A stretch of 31,318 bases of DNA, taken from positions 1-31,318 of the forward strand of contig JBOEGA010000161.1 in the NCBI GenBank assembly GCA_050633205.1, given 5' to 3'. Below are positions 15,875-23,564 of the stretch, piece by piece. A program made the translations under genes and the position numbers. The notes under the pieces are model-generated. The model did no database searches. It had not been told where the DNA came from and worked only from the letters and a program-made list of their open reading frames with translations. Within the stretch, counting starts at the first letter, position 1. Each line of letters starts with the position of its first letter. This DNA comes from CBDHHC01 sp050633205 (GTDB lineage Bacteria; Pseudomonadota; Alphaproteobacteria; Rhizobiales; CBDHHC01).

Positions 15875-16549
15875 TTAATACCCGGTATTTGTATAGGACC
15901 TGATCAAATCCAGTTCTTCACGGGTAGCTGCTGTAAAGATCTCCTCCCCAATAATCTGGAAACGGCGATTAAGAGGTGTAAGGAGTACAGCATTGCCAGG
16001 ATAACGGTTGCCACTGAATTTCAGTTGAATCTTGTGAGACTTTGGCCAGTCAGCAAGGCCTGCCCGAATATATATATCACGCCACCCGTTTGTGCTTTCC
16101 ATAGCAATATGAACTGGCTTTTTTACCCTACGAACTGTTGATATGGGTTCATAGCTGTAACGATTGACTGGTGCAAAAATAACAAGTGTACACCCAGTAG
16201 GCGCGCACCATTTTTTACCTGTCAAATATACAATAACCTCTGCCTGGCCATCGCCATTAAGGTCTGCTCCTACAAACTTATATGATCCCTGCTGAGCCTT
16301 TTTGTTTATTCGGTAATTCTCGATTGACCGGATAACTTTCGCCCTATCCAAAGGCATACGCACACTGACAACCTGAGTTGGGGCAGCCGCGATATTCCTG
16401 CTTCCGCCTAACTGGACCGGAGCAGAACTGTTTTGCGTGACCTGTGGTTTATTCAGGCGCAAGTCGGGACCATTTTTACAACTTGCAAGAAATGCAGAGA
16501 GCCCTCCCACTATAAAAAACAGGATTAATTTATAATTGTTCATCCGCAT
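15875..16549 (-). CDS. Predicted lipoprotein with EF-hand-like loop
   Basis: This 224-residue protein has a lipoprotein signal: hydrophobic stretch 7-20 and lipobox LASC with Cys24. The mature part begins with a low-complexity linker. A central segment contains DLNGDGQAEV, a D-x-N-x-D loop like those in EF-hand or FG-GAP repeat proteins, followed by a strand with two cysteines (KKWCAPTGCTLVIFAP) that could form a disulfide. A later YPGNAVLL motif is also seen. I do not recognise a named family with assigned function. It lies 20 bp after the NDUFA12 gene on the same strand and is convergent with the monooxygenase (17 bp). It probably faces the periplasm from either membrane. Confidence 0.75.
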   Translation of the reverse strand: MRMNNYKLILFFIVGGLSAFLASCKNGPDLRLNKPQVTQNSSAPVQLGGSRNIAAAPTQVVSVRMPLDRAKVIRSIENYRINKKAQQGSYKFVGADLNGDGQAEVIVYLTGKKWCAPTGCTLVIFAPVNRYSYEPISTVRRVKKPVHIAMESTNGWRDIYIRAGLADWPKSHKIQLKFSGNRYPGNAVLLTPLNRRFQIIGEEIFTAATREELDLIRSYTNTGY

Positions 16550-16569
16550 TCCAATTCATTTTTTTTATT

Positions 16570-16950
16570 TTATTCGGGCTTCCAGGCATCATAATCGCCG
16601 GTGGCCTTGGGACGTTCCCCCTTACTTAACGTACTACCGGAAGGACGATAGGCGCCGGAGGTTCCTGTCATATTTGGCTTATGAGGCTTTTGCCATTGTT
16701 TTGGTTTGTAGTTCTCATCAACAGGTGGGGTATCAACTGTATAATGAAGCCAGCCGTGCCAATCAGGAGGGACTGTGGTGGGGTCAGAAATCCCGTTATA
16801 TGTTACCCAGCGCCGATGACCATTACGCTCCCGGTAATAGGAATTGCCAAACTCATCCTTGCCAACGAATTTACCTTTTCGCCAGAGGGTCATACGTGTT
16901 CCTATTGTATTACCGTTCCACCAGGTAAAAATTTCGCGAAAAATTCCCAT
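16570..16950 (-). CDS. NDUFA12-family NADH:ubiquinone oxidoreductase accessory subunit
   Basis: NDUFA12 (B17.2) homologues are found in mitochondria and alphaproteobacteria, where they stabilise complex I. This 126-residue protein shows the family features GTRMTLWRKGKFVGKDEFGNSYYRER, RRWVTYNG, DPTTVPPDWHGWLHYTVDTPP and a C-terminal KPNMTGTSGAYRPSGS segment. The second ATG of the frame (16950) is chosen because it has an AGGGGACAG ribosome-binding site. It also begins with family-like sequence (MGIFREIFTWW), and the 11 extra upstream residues would be encoded in a hairpin. It is upstream of the lipoprotein gene in a probable two-gene unit. Confidence 0.93.
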   Translation of the reverse strand: MGIFREIFTWWNGNTIGTRMTLWRKGKFVGKDEFGNSYYRERNGHRRWVTYNGISDPTTVPPDWHGWLHYTVDTPPVDENYKPKQWQKPHKPNMTGTSGAYRPSGSTLSKGERPKATGDYDAWKPE

Positions 16951-16963
16951 TTCTGTCCCCTGT

Positions 16964-16987
16964 AAAATGGCAAAGCAGGCCATTTTT
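16964..16987. terminator. Hairpin between the CinA-type gene and the NDUFA12 gene
   Basis: AAAATGGC (16964-16971) and GCCATTTT (16979-16986) form an 8-bp stem with a 7-base loop. It lies downstream of the CinA-type gene and only 13 bases before the NDUFA12 start on the minus strand. It may terminate the former or influence translation of the latter. The better T-run (16983-16987) is on the plus strand, where no gene precedes it. Confidence 0.4.
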
Positions 16988-17040
16988 AGATTTGGTCCAA
17001 TTAAGTTTCATCAGGTTCCGTCGTTGCTGTGACAGAAGTC

Positions 17041-17805
17041 TTAACCTGAAAGTAGTCCCTTTTCTATTAGTAAACTTTTAAGAGTACCAACAGCTTTGTC
17101 CAGCCTGTCCTGTGATGTGCTTCTGAATACCAGATTCGCCCCCCATGTACCTGCCGTGAAAAATGGATAACTTCCCATAGATACATCCGGATATTCGTCC
17201 TGAACGTGTCTCAGCCAAGGTGCTATATCACTCTCAGGAAGACTTACATCAACGGTTTCCGTCAGCATTTTATGTCCGGTTTTCAGTTTTGGTGTAACTG
17301 CGTCCAGCATAACCTGCATAACTTCAGGGATACCGGCCATTACGATCACATTCTCCATCATAAAGCCCGGAGTTCTGGAAATGCTGTTTTCTACAAGATC
17401 AGCACCATGAGGTATTCTTGCCATACGAAGTCTGGCATCGTTAAGCTGTTTCTCTTTATAACGGCCAAGCATCATCTCTACAGCACGCGGATCAACATCA
17501 ATACCAACACCAAAAGCTTTCGCTATGCTGTCTGCTGTAATATCATCATGGGTGGGACCTATACCGCCAGTTGTGAAAACATAGTTATGCTTTGCTCTCA
17601 ACTCATTGACCGCATTGACAATATTCTGTTCATCATCAGAAACAATACGAACTTCTTCAAGCCTGATGCCAACTGCTGTCATATGGTCTGCGATATAACC
17701 GATATTTCTGTCTTTTGTCCGCCCTGACAGTATCTCATCACCAATAACGACAAGAGCAGCGGTTACAATCTCTTCTTTTTCAGAAATATTGTTGTTATCA
17801 GACAT
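17041..17805 (-). CDS. CinA-type molybdopterin-binding-domain protein (no deamidase domain)
   Basis: This 254-residue protein matches the N-terminal half of CinA (competence/damage-inducible protein A). It has GDEILSG (22-28) and TTGGIGPTHDDIT (78-90), the MoaB/MogA-like fold motifs. Full CinA proteins of about 400 residues add a C-terminal nicotinamide mononucleotide deamidase, which is absent here; the short form is common in alphaproteobacteria. In characterised CinA this domain has ADP-ribose or CoA-type pyrophosphatase activity, so nucleotide-metabolite clean-up is more likely than molybdenum cofactor synthesis. It is divergent from sfsA across about 200 bp. Confidence 0.9.
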   Translation of the reverse strand: MSDNNNISEKEEIVTAALVVIGDEILSGRTKDRNIGYIADHMTAVGIRLEEVRIVSDDEQNIVNAVNELRAKHNYVFTTGGIGPTHDDITADSIAKAFGVGIDVDPRAVEMMLGRYKEKQLNDARLRMARIPHGADLVENSISRTPGFMMENVIVMAGIPEVMQVMLDAVTPKLKTGHKMLTETVDVSLPESDIAPWLRHVQDEYPDVSMGSYPFFTAGTWGANLVFRSTSQDRLDKAVGTLKSLLIEKGLLSG

Positions 17806-18008
17806 AAAACTTTCCCGTCATGTAATTCTGTATTCGGCACAAAATAACTTTGGCAATCCTATCTTCACTCAGGAAACAATACAAATGAATTAACCGGGAA
17901 AATATGGAATTAAGGTGTGGGTCACATTAAAAATGGTCATGAATCAAGGCAAACTATCTGCTAACATGTGATGAGCAAAAACAAAGCGTTAGAGAACAAT
18001 CGATAATC

Positions 18009-18728
18009 ATGAAATTTCCGTCCCCTCTGATTAAGGCAAATCTGGTCAAAAGATATAAAAGATTTATGGCTGATGCCATTCTGGAAAATGGTGAAGAAAT
18101 TACAGCTCATTGTGCAAATCCGGGGGCTATGCTTGGGCTAAAAGAACCGGAATCCACAATCTGGTTATCGAAAAGCACTAATCCCAAACGAAAACTAAAA
18201 TATTCCTGGGAACTGATTGAGGTTCATGAAGAAGACCAGCCTGTACTGGTCGGGATAAATACGGCCCACCCAAACAAGCTGGTAGAAGAAGCCATACTGA
18301 ACGGAAGTATTCCTGAGCTAGATAAATATGACAGCCTGAAACGGGAGGTCAAATACGGTAAAAACAGCCGAATAGATATATTTTTGCAGGATGAAGAACG
18401 CGCAGACTGTTATGTCGAGGTGAAGAATGTTCACCTTCTAAGGGAAAAAGGGAAAGCCGAATTCCCTGATTCTGTTACGGAAAGAGGAGCCAAGCATCTG
18501 CGGGAGCTTTCTGACATGGTTGCCCAGGGCCACAGAGCAGTGCTGGTCTTCCTGATTCAGCGTGACGATGTTGAAAAAATGTCCATAGCAGGCGATATTG
18601 ACCCTAATTATAGCAAAGAAATGGACAATGCCATAAAAGAAGGTGTTGAAATACTCGCTTATTCTTGCCAATTATCTACCAATAAAATTGAAGTCAAACG
18701 ATCTGTGCCATTTATTTTTCAGGAATAG
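18009..18728 (+). CDS. sfsA: SfsA family DNA/RNA nuclease
   Basis: This 239-residue cytoplasmic protein is colinear with SfsA: an N-terminal OB-like part (FPSPLIKANLVKRYKRFMADAILENGEEITAHCANPGAM) and a C-terminal nuclease-like domain with RIDIFL, CYVEVKNVHL and FPDSVTERGAKHLREL. The last of these is the PDSVTxRGxKHLxEL signature. SfsA was first named for sugar fermentation stimulation in E. coli; its domain relates to PD-(D/E)XK nucleases. It is the first gene of the plus-strand run sfsA-map-radC. A terminator-like hairpin follows at 18789-18809. Confidence 0.95.
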   Translation: MKFPSPLIKANLVKRYKRFMADAILENGEEITAHCANPGAMLGLKEPESTIWLSKSTNPKRKLKYSWELIEVHEEDQPVLVGINTAHPNKLVEEAILNGSIPELDKYDSLKREVKYGKNSRIDIFLQDEERADCYVEVKNVHLLREKGKAEFPDSVTERGAKHLRELSDMVAQGHRAVLVFLIQRDDVEKMSIAGDIDPNYSKEMDNAIKEGVEILAYSCQLSTNKIEVKRSVPFIFQE

Positions 18729-18734
18729 GGGCTC

Positions 18735-18795
18735 AGAGTCCACTGACCAACTATCAAATGAGAAGGTACGCTCTTCCAGCTGAACCACCTGCCAG
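18735..18795 (-). other. tRNA-like remnant
   Basis: On the minus strand GTTCAGCTGGAAGAGC (18785 to 18770) is a good tRNA D-arm (GTTC pairs with GAGC, loop AGCTGGAA). The following sequence does not form a 5-bp anticodon stem, and the T-arm position keeps CAGTGG...CTCTG without a TTCGA loop. It could be a decayed tRNA gene or an old attachment-site remnant. I could not make a functional cloverleaf. Confidence 0.25.
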
Positions 18796-18809
18796 GGGCA
18801 GTGTTTTTT
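18789..18809 (+). terminator. Probable intrinsic terminator after sfsA
   Basis: CTGCC-AGG-GGCAG forms a 5-bp, GC-rich stem followed by TGTTTTTT on the plus strand, 60 bp beyond the sfsA stop and 26 bp before the map start. It is short but has the expected shape. Confidence 0.5.
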
Positions 18810-18834
18810 CAAAACCAGAGCCAACTTGATATAT

Positions 18835-19632
18835 ATGTTCGATAATAAAATTAAAATTCATGGTCCGAAAGCCTTTGCGGGAATGCGCGTAGCGGGAAAA
18901 CTGGCAGCTGAAGCTCTAGATGTACTGGTTGATCATGTAAAACCAGGCGTTACAACTGAGGAACTTGATGATATAGCGCTGCAATTCGCCCTTGATAATA
19001 ATGCTGTACCAGCCACATTGAACTACCGCGGTTACAGGCATTCTATCTGTACATCCCCTAATAATGTTATCTGCCATGGAATTCCCGGCCCCAAACCACT
19101 GAAAGACGGTGATATTCTCAATATTGACATCACTCTTATTGTTGATGGCTGGTACGGTGATAATTCACGGATGTATACCGTTGGAGAAATTAAACGGAAG
19201 CCGGAAAGGCTTATAGAGATTACCTATGAATGCCTGATGCGCGGAATTGCTGCTGCAAAGCCGGGCGCTACACTGGGTGATATCGGACATGCCATACAAT
19301 CCTATGCTGAAGAAGAGCGATGCAGCGTTGTTAAAGAATTTTGCGGGCACGGAATTGGACAGGTTTTCCATGATCAGCCCAATGTTCTGCATTATGGCAG
19401 CCCTGGAACAGGTGCTGTTCTTGCTGAAGGCATGATTTTTACCATTGAGCCAATGATTAACCTGGGGCGCCCGGATATAAAAATGAAGGATGACGGCTGG
19501 ACTGCTGTTACCCGTGACCGCTCTTTGACTGCCCAGTTTGAACATACTATTGGCATCACGAGCGACGGTTGTGAGATATTCACCCTTTCTCCCAAGGGAT
19601 TGCACCATCCACCATATAATATTGAGAGCTGA
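18835..19632 (+). CDS. map: Type I methionine aminopeptidase
   Basis: This enzyme removes the initiator methionine from new proteins in the cytoplasm and is usually essential. Counting from ATG 18835, the pita-bread metalloprotease ligands are all present: Asp98, Asp109, His172 (in CGHGIG), Glu205 (in FTIEPM) and Glu236 (in QFEHTI). His81 in ICHGIP is the usual substrate-contact residue. A TTG three codons upstream (18826) is in frame and cannot be excluded. The 265-residue length is standard for the bacterial enzyme. It sits between sfsA and radC on the same strand. Confidence 0.97.
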   Translation: MFDNKIKIHGPKAFAGMRVAGKLAAEALDVLVDHVKPGVTTEELDDIALQFALDNNAVPATLNYRGYRHSICTSPNNVICHGIPGPKPLKDGDILNIDITLIVDGWYGDNSRMYTVGEIKRKPERLIEITYECLMRGIAAAKPGATLGDIGHAIQSYAEEERCSVVKEFCGHGIGQVFHDQPNVLHYGSPGTGAVLAEGMIFTIEPMINLGRPDIKMKDDGWTAVTRDRSLTAQFEHTIGITSDGCEIFTLSPKGLHHPPYNIES

Positions 19633-19646
19633 CAGAGGTCGATATT

Positions 19647-20366
19647 GTGACAGATAATGCAAGTGCAAAAACACTCTCCGAGGCCGCCACACCCTCAATG
19701 CATTATCATGGACACCGTCAACGACTGAAAGCACGTTTTCTTAAAACCGGGGCTGATGGTTTTGAAGATTACGAGCTGCTGGAATTGCTGCTTTTCCGCA
19801 CAATCCCGCGCAGAGATACAAAGCCACTGGCAAAAGCCCTTATTAAAAAATTCGGGTCATTTGCCGGTGTCATTAATGCCCCTGATCAACTTCTAAAGGA
19901 AGTTTCAGGCGTAGGAGAAGCCATAGTCACCGAATTTCGCCTGATCGGCGCGGCAACCCAACGAATACTGAAACATAAAATTTCTGAAAAACCTATATTA
20001 AACAACTGGGATGAGTTGCTGGATTACTGCCACTCTATCATGGCGCATAAAACGCGAGAGCAATTCAGGATCATTTTTCTGGATAAACGTAACAGGGTTA
20101 TCGCTGAAGAACTTCAGCAACAGGGGACGGTAGATCACACTCCGGTTTATATCAGGGAGATTTCCAGAAGGGCTCTGGAGCTTTCGGCAACGGCGCTGAT
20201 ACTTGTACACAATCACCCTTCAGGAGACCCAACTCCTTCACGGGCAGATATTGAAATGACGAAAAAGATTATTGCGACAACTGATGGTCTGGGAATCGTT
20301 GTGCATGACCATATTATCATTGGGAAAGATGGATGTTCCAGTCTTAGAGGTCTGGGATTGCTATAG
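19647..20366 (+). CDS. radC: RadC family protein (JAB/MPN domain)
   Basis: This 239-residue protein has an N-terminal helix-hairpin-helix-like region (LKEVSGVGEAIVTEF) and a C-terminal JAB/MPN metal-binding domain with HNHPSGDPTPSRAD, the HxH-x7-SxxD motif of RadC. It starts at a GTG after the map stop (14 bp). The family was named for an old E. coli radiation-sensitivity allele later traced to another gene, so a DNA-repair role is unproven. The position after map is conserved in alphaproteobacteria as far as I recall. Confidence 0.93.
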   Translation: MTDNASAKTLSEAATPSMHYHGHRQRLKARFLKTGADGFEDYELLELLLFRTIPRRDTKPLAKALIKKFGSFAGVINAPDQLLKEVSGVGEAIVTEFRLIGAATQRILKHKISEKPILNNWDELLDYCHSIMAHKTREQFRIIFLDKRNRVIAEELQQQGTVDHTPVYIREISRRALELSATALILVHNHPSGDPTPSRADIEMTKKIIATTDGLGIVVHDHIIIGKDGCSSLRGLGLL

Positions 20367-20400
20367 GCTCAATATTGATGAAATTTCCTGAGGTTCAATC

Positions 20401-20958
20401 GTGGTCAGTTCTTTAATGCGTCTTACTAAGAAGATGAATCTCCTGCCTGCACGAGTTATGAGATCCAGACGCCCTGCTTTTCCGATAATTAAATCCCCTG
20501 TCGGCGGATATATTGGTATTAGTCCATGCCCTGGAATTCATGGGGATCTGAGCGGGGATATTGAACAAATCGAGCAGTGGAACCCTTCTGTTGTTGTCAG
20601 TCTCGTAGAGACACATGAATTAAAAAAGGCCGGGGCGGAACATATTGGCGAAATTCTAAGAGAGAAGCGTATTGACTGGTTTCATATGCCCATTGTGGAC
20701 TGTGATATACCGGAAACTGATGTTCGTTCTGTATGGCTTGATCTCAAGCCTCTTGTCAGATACCGCCTGTCCCACAAAAAAGACCGGATATTACTGCATT
20801 GCTGGGCCGGATGTGGCCGCACAGGAATGATTGCTGCCAGGTTATTAATGGAATGCAGCATGACAGCAGAAGAAGCTGTCAGCCATGTCAGGTCGGTAAA
20901 ACCGGATGCGATTGATACTTTTGCTCAGATAAAATGGCTGAATACTCCGTCCTGGTAA
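20401..20958 (+). CDS. Dual-specificity/tyrosine-type protein phosphatase
   Basis: This 185-residue protein contains the C-x5-R active site HCWAGCGRTG (His133, Cys134, Arg140), the phosphate-binding loop of cysteine-based phosphatases. Candidate general acids, Asp100 and Asp102, lie in PIVDCDIPE. It is closest in style to small bacterial dual-specificity phosphatases (cyclin-dependent kinase inhibitor 3-like). The start is a GTG, 34 bp after radC; an ATG at 20416 gives a protein shorter by five residues. The substrate is unknown, and both protein and small-molecule phosphates are possible. Confidence 0.88.
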   Translation: MVSSLMRLTKKMNLLPARVMRSRRPAFPIIKSPVGGYIGISPCPGIHGDLSGDIEQIEQWNPSVVVSLVETHELKKAGAEHIGEILREKRIDWFHMPIVDCDIPETDVRSVWLDLKPLVRYRLSHKKDRILLHCWAGCGRTGMIAARLLMECSMTAEEAVSHVRSVKPDAIDTFAQIKWLNTPSW

Positions 20959-21101
20959 AAAAGGCTGGTATTGTGGCGGATTTATTCTGTAAATCACCAG
21001 AATTTGTCTTGGCGGTTTTACTTACAGAGTTTATCGTTCCATCTCACTGATATATTACATAACCGGATTGAAACTGACGTACAAATTGGGAAGGATTCGC
21101 T

Positions 21102-22091
21102 ATGACAAAGAAGCGAACAACGATAAATCGACGCACAATGCTCCTCTCAACAGCTGGCCTGCTTGCTGCTCCAGCAATTTTGTCCTCAAATACTCAAACA
21201 GTTCAGGCCGCCGCTGCAAAGCTTGGTGCTGCACATCCTACTCACTATCGCTTTAAATTAGGCGAATTCGAAGTAACGACTATCTGGGATGGTGCGATAA
21301 AATTAAAAGGCCCTCATCCAATTTTCGGGCAGAATGTTGAAGAAAAAGAAGTTCAGGACCTTGCTGCTGTAAACTTCCTGCCTAAAACAGAGATGGAAAT
21401 TTCCTTTACTCCGGTTATTGTTAATACAGGAAAAGAAATTATTGTTTTTGATTCAGGTAATGGCAATGCAAGACGGGCCAAGGGCGCAGGTAAGCTAAAA
21501 GATACGCTAGCAGTTGCAGGTTTCAAGCCTGAACAGGTTGATATTGTTGTTATCACTCATTGCCACCCCGACCATATTGGCGGTCTTATGGAAGGCAATA
21601 ACCCACTTTTCCCTAATGCACGTTATGTTATGGGCGAGACAGAGTATAATTTCTGGTCTCCAAAAGAGGTTGCTGAAGGCAAGCTGGCCCGTGTTGGCAA
21701 AATTGTACAAAGCAATGTTGTGCCACTGGCTCCTAAAATGACATTCCTTAAAAATGAAGGCACTGTTGTTCCGGGTATTACAGCCATTGGTGCGGAAGGC
21801 CATACTCCAGGACATATGGCATATCACCTTGAAAGTGGTAACAGCCGCCTTCTTCTGTGGGCTGACACGACCAATCACTATGTGGCCTCTCTGCAAAGAC
21901 CTGACTGGCATGTGCGCTTTGATATGGACAAGGAAAAAGCTGCTGCTACCAGAAAGCGTATTCTGGACATGGTTGCTGCTGATAAAATCCCTGCTTCCGG
22001 CTACCATATGCCATTCCCGGCTGTTGGTTTTGTTGAAAAACGGGGTGCAAGCTACAGATGGGTGCCAACAGCCTATCAGCTAAATCTATAA
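21102..22091 (+). CDS. Tat-exported metallo-beta-lactamase-fold hydrolase
   Basis: This 329-residue protein starts with a twin-arginine signal (NRRTMLLSTAGLLAAPAIL, about residues 9-27) with likely cleavage after VQA near 36, so it should be periplasmic. The metal-binding motif HCHPDH occupies 153-158. Further metal ligands appear in EGHTPGHMAYHL and WADTTNH. A preceding AAGGATTCGCT segment is a moderate ribosome-binding site. The family includes lactonases, quorum-quenching and methyl parathion hydrolase-like enzymes, and the opening FKLGEFEVTTIWDGAIK fits that subgroup. The natural substrate is unknown. Its last 6 bp overlap the end of the convergent glycosyltransferase gene. Confidence 0.92.
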   Translation: MTKKRTTINRRTMLLSTAGLLAAPAILSSNTQTVQAAAAKLGAAHPTHYRFKLGEFEVTTIWDGAIKLKGPHPIFGQNVEEKEVQDLAAVNFLPKTEMEISFTPVIVNTGKEIIVFDSGNGNARRAKGAGKLKDTLAVAGFKPEQVDIVVITHCHPDHIGGLMEGNNPLFPNARYVMGETEYNFWSPKEVAEGKLARVGKIVQSNVVPLAPKMTFLKNEGTVVPGITAIGAEGHTPGHMAYHLESGNSRLLLWADTTNHYVASLQRPDWHVRFDMDKEKAAATRKRILDMVAADKIPASGYHMPFPAVGFVEKRGASYRWVPTAYQLNL

Positions 22092-22691
22092 AATGAGCCT
22101 TGAGGCGATGGATTTCAGATCATGATATTCATCGCCTGAATCTACGTCTCGCAGTGTCATTATCTGCTTAATGCTGGCTCCCTTCAGATTTGCCAGCGTA
22201 TCGCTCAGGGTGTGTTCACTGGACCATCTTACATTTTTGAATGGCTGAAGCACTCTGGGAGAGCGTCTGAGGCCCACAAGCCAGTATCCACCATCATCGG
22301 CAGGTCCGAACACTGCATCATGGCTTCCCAGCGCCCTGAAGGCCGCAGAGATGTGTTCAGGGGCAATTTCCGGTATATCTGTACCAATTATCACTGTAGG
22401 CCCTGCAGGCATTATTTCCATCACATGCTGCATACGATGGCCAAGATCTCCCTGCCCCTGCGCAATTCTGGGCAAATGTGCGGGCCAGAAGGGGTGAATG
22501 ATATCAGTATCGGGAGCGACAGCCAGAACAGTATTCCAGCGTGTATCCGCAGATACACGGCGAATAACGTTTGTTACGAGGCTCCGGTAGAAATATGTTG
22601 CAGGAATTTGTCCGATGTCTCTGGAAAGTCTGGTTTTAACGCGTCCGGCACGGGGCGTCTTGACCATTATAACAAGGTTTCTGGTCGTCAT
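22086..22691 (-). CDS. TIGR04282-type glycosyltransferase (DUF2064)
   Basis: This 201-residue GT-A-like protein has the family hallmarks VMVKTPRAGRVKTRL at the N-terminus, GQGDLGHRM, IIGTDIPEI and GPADDGGYWLVGL. The family is annotated as arsenosugar biosynthesis-associated, but most members are biochemically untested. It lies 39 bp downstream of the TIGR04283-type gene on the same strand, the usual pair. No ArsM methyltransferase or ArsS-like gene is in the window, so the arsenic link is only by family name. Confidence 0.92.
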   Translation of the reverse strand: MTTRNLVIMVKTPRAGRVKTRLSRDIGQIPATYFYRSLVTNVIRRVSADTRWNTVLAVAPDTDIIHPFWPAHLPRIAQGQGDLGHRMQHVMEIMPAGPTVIIGTDIPEIAPEHISAAFRALGSHDAVFGPADDGGYWLVGLRRSPRVLQPFKNVRWSSEHTLSDTLANLKGASIKQIMTLRDVDSGDEYHDLKSIASRLIL

Positions 22692-22730
22692 TACTATTGT
22701 TATCCCGGTAGTTTGAATGAGGTATGAAAA

Positions 22731-23423
22731 CTACCCGTAAAGTCGCTGTATTATACGTGTCGGTACTTTCAGATAATACATCATGAGACAGGTCACATTT
22801 TTTGCCATGCGGACAATGTAACCGTCTGAATTAAAGCGAGCTGCATTGGTTACGGCTTTATTTCTGAACATGACAAGGCGCCTTCGTCCCAGCCTTCTGA
22901 TAATATCGACATCCTCCATAAGAGGTATATCCTGATATCCGCCAATTTCCTTATAAAGTTGTTGTGAAATCAAAAGACCCTGATCACCATATGGAAGTTT
23001 CAGGATTCCGCATCGCAAGCCTACCAGCCTTTCGAGAATTCTTGGCATCATCCCAAAATCATCAAGTGCAAACTGAAAAGCGCCTGCTCTTTGAGGCAGT
23101 CCGGCCATTTCTATTTTTTCAATAAAATCGCCAGCTTCCTGCTCCCAACCATGTTCCAGAATTGTATCTGCGTGAAGGAAAAGCAGCCATTTTCCACGTG
23201 CCTTGCGGGCACCGGCAGCAAGTTGTGTCCCCCTGCCCTTTTCAGCTGTAACAAGGGTAACTCCCGCAGCATCGCAGATTTCGGAAACCAGCGTCCCTTC
23301 CGAGCCACCGTCGACTACGATAACGTCCTTTACAATTCCTTTCACGACGGCAGGAACCAATGCAGAAAGGCAAACCGCGAAACGTTTGTCGGGGTTTAGT
23401 GTTGGTATTACTACGGAAATCAT
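22731..23423 (-). CDS. TIGR04283-type family 2 glycosyltransferase
   Basis: This 230-residue GT2 enzyme starts with MISVVIPTLNPDKRF and has IVVDGGSEGT (nucleotide-sugar site), the GRGTQLAAGARKARGKWLLFLHADT segment with the DxD-like HAD, and GGYQDIPLMEDVDIIRRL near the C-terminus. It is the partner of the TIGR04282-type gene and probably co-transcribed with it. Likely role: transfer of a sugar to a small acceptor at the cytoplasmic face. The acceptor is unknown. Its start is divergent from the LexA-box promoter of the radical SAM gene, about 140 bp apart. Confidence 0.92.
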   Translation of the reverse strand: MISVVIPTLNPDKRFAVCLSALVPAVVKGIVKDVIVVDGGSEGTLVSEICDAAGVTLVTAEKGRGTQLAAGARKARGKWLLFLHADTILEHGWEQEAGDFIEKIEMAGLPQRAGAFQFALDDFGMMPRILERLVGLRCGILKLPYGDQGLLISQQLYKEIGGYQDIPLMEDVDIIRRLGRRRLVMFRNKAVTNAARFNSDGYIVRMAKNVTCLMMYYLKVPTRIIQRLYG

Positions 23424-23489
23424 ATCAAAAGACTTATCATGCCTGACGCTTAGCTTGCAAGATTAGGTAAAATTTATATTTACCGGTTT

Positions 23490-23504
23490 GTTCTTTATTT
23501 GTTC
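23490..23504 (+). promoter_or_regulatory. LexA (SOS) box, GTTC-N7-GTTC
   Basis: GTTC (23490-23493), seven bases TTTATTT, GTTC (23501-23504) is an exact match to the alphaproteobacterial LexA consensus. It lies 60 bp upstream of the radical SAM gene start. TATAAG, a possible -10, is 12-17 bp downstream, so LexA would cover the -35 region. The exact match, position and spacing make it credible; control of the divergent glycosyltransferase is less likely. Confidence 0.7.
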
Positions 23505-23564
23505 CTATTCTATGGTATAAGAGTATCAATAAAATTTCACACAGGATAGTTTTTTCACTGAACT

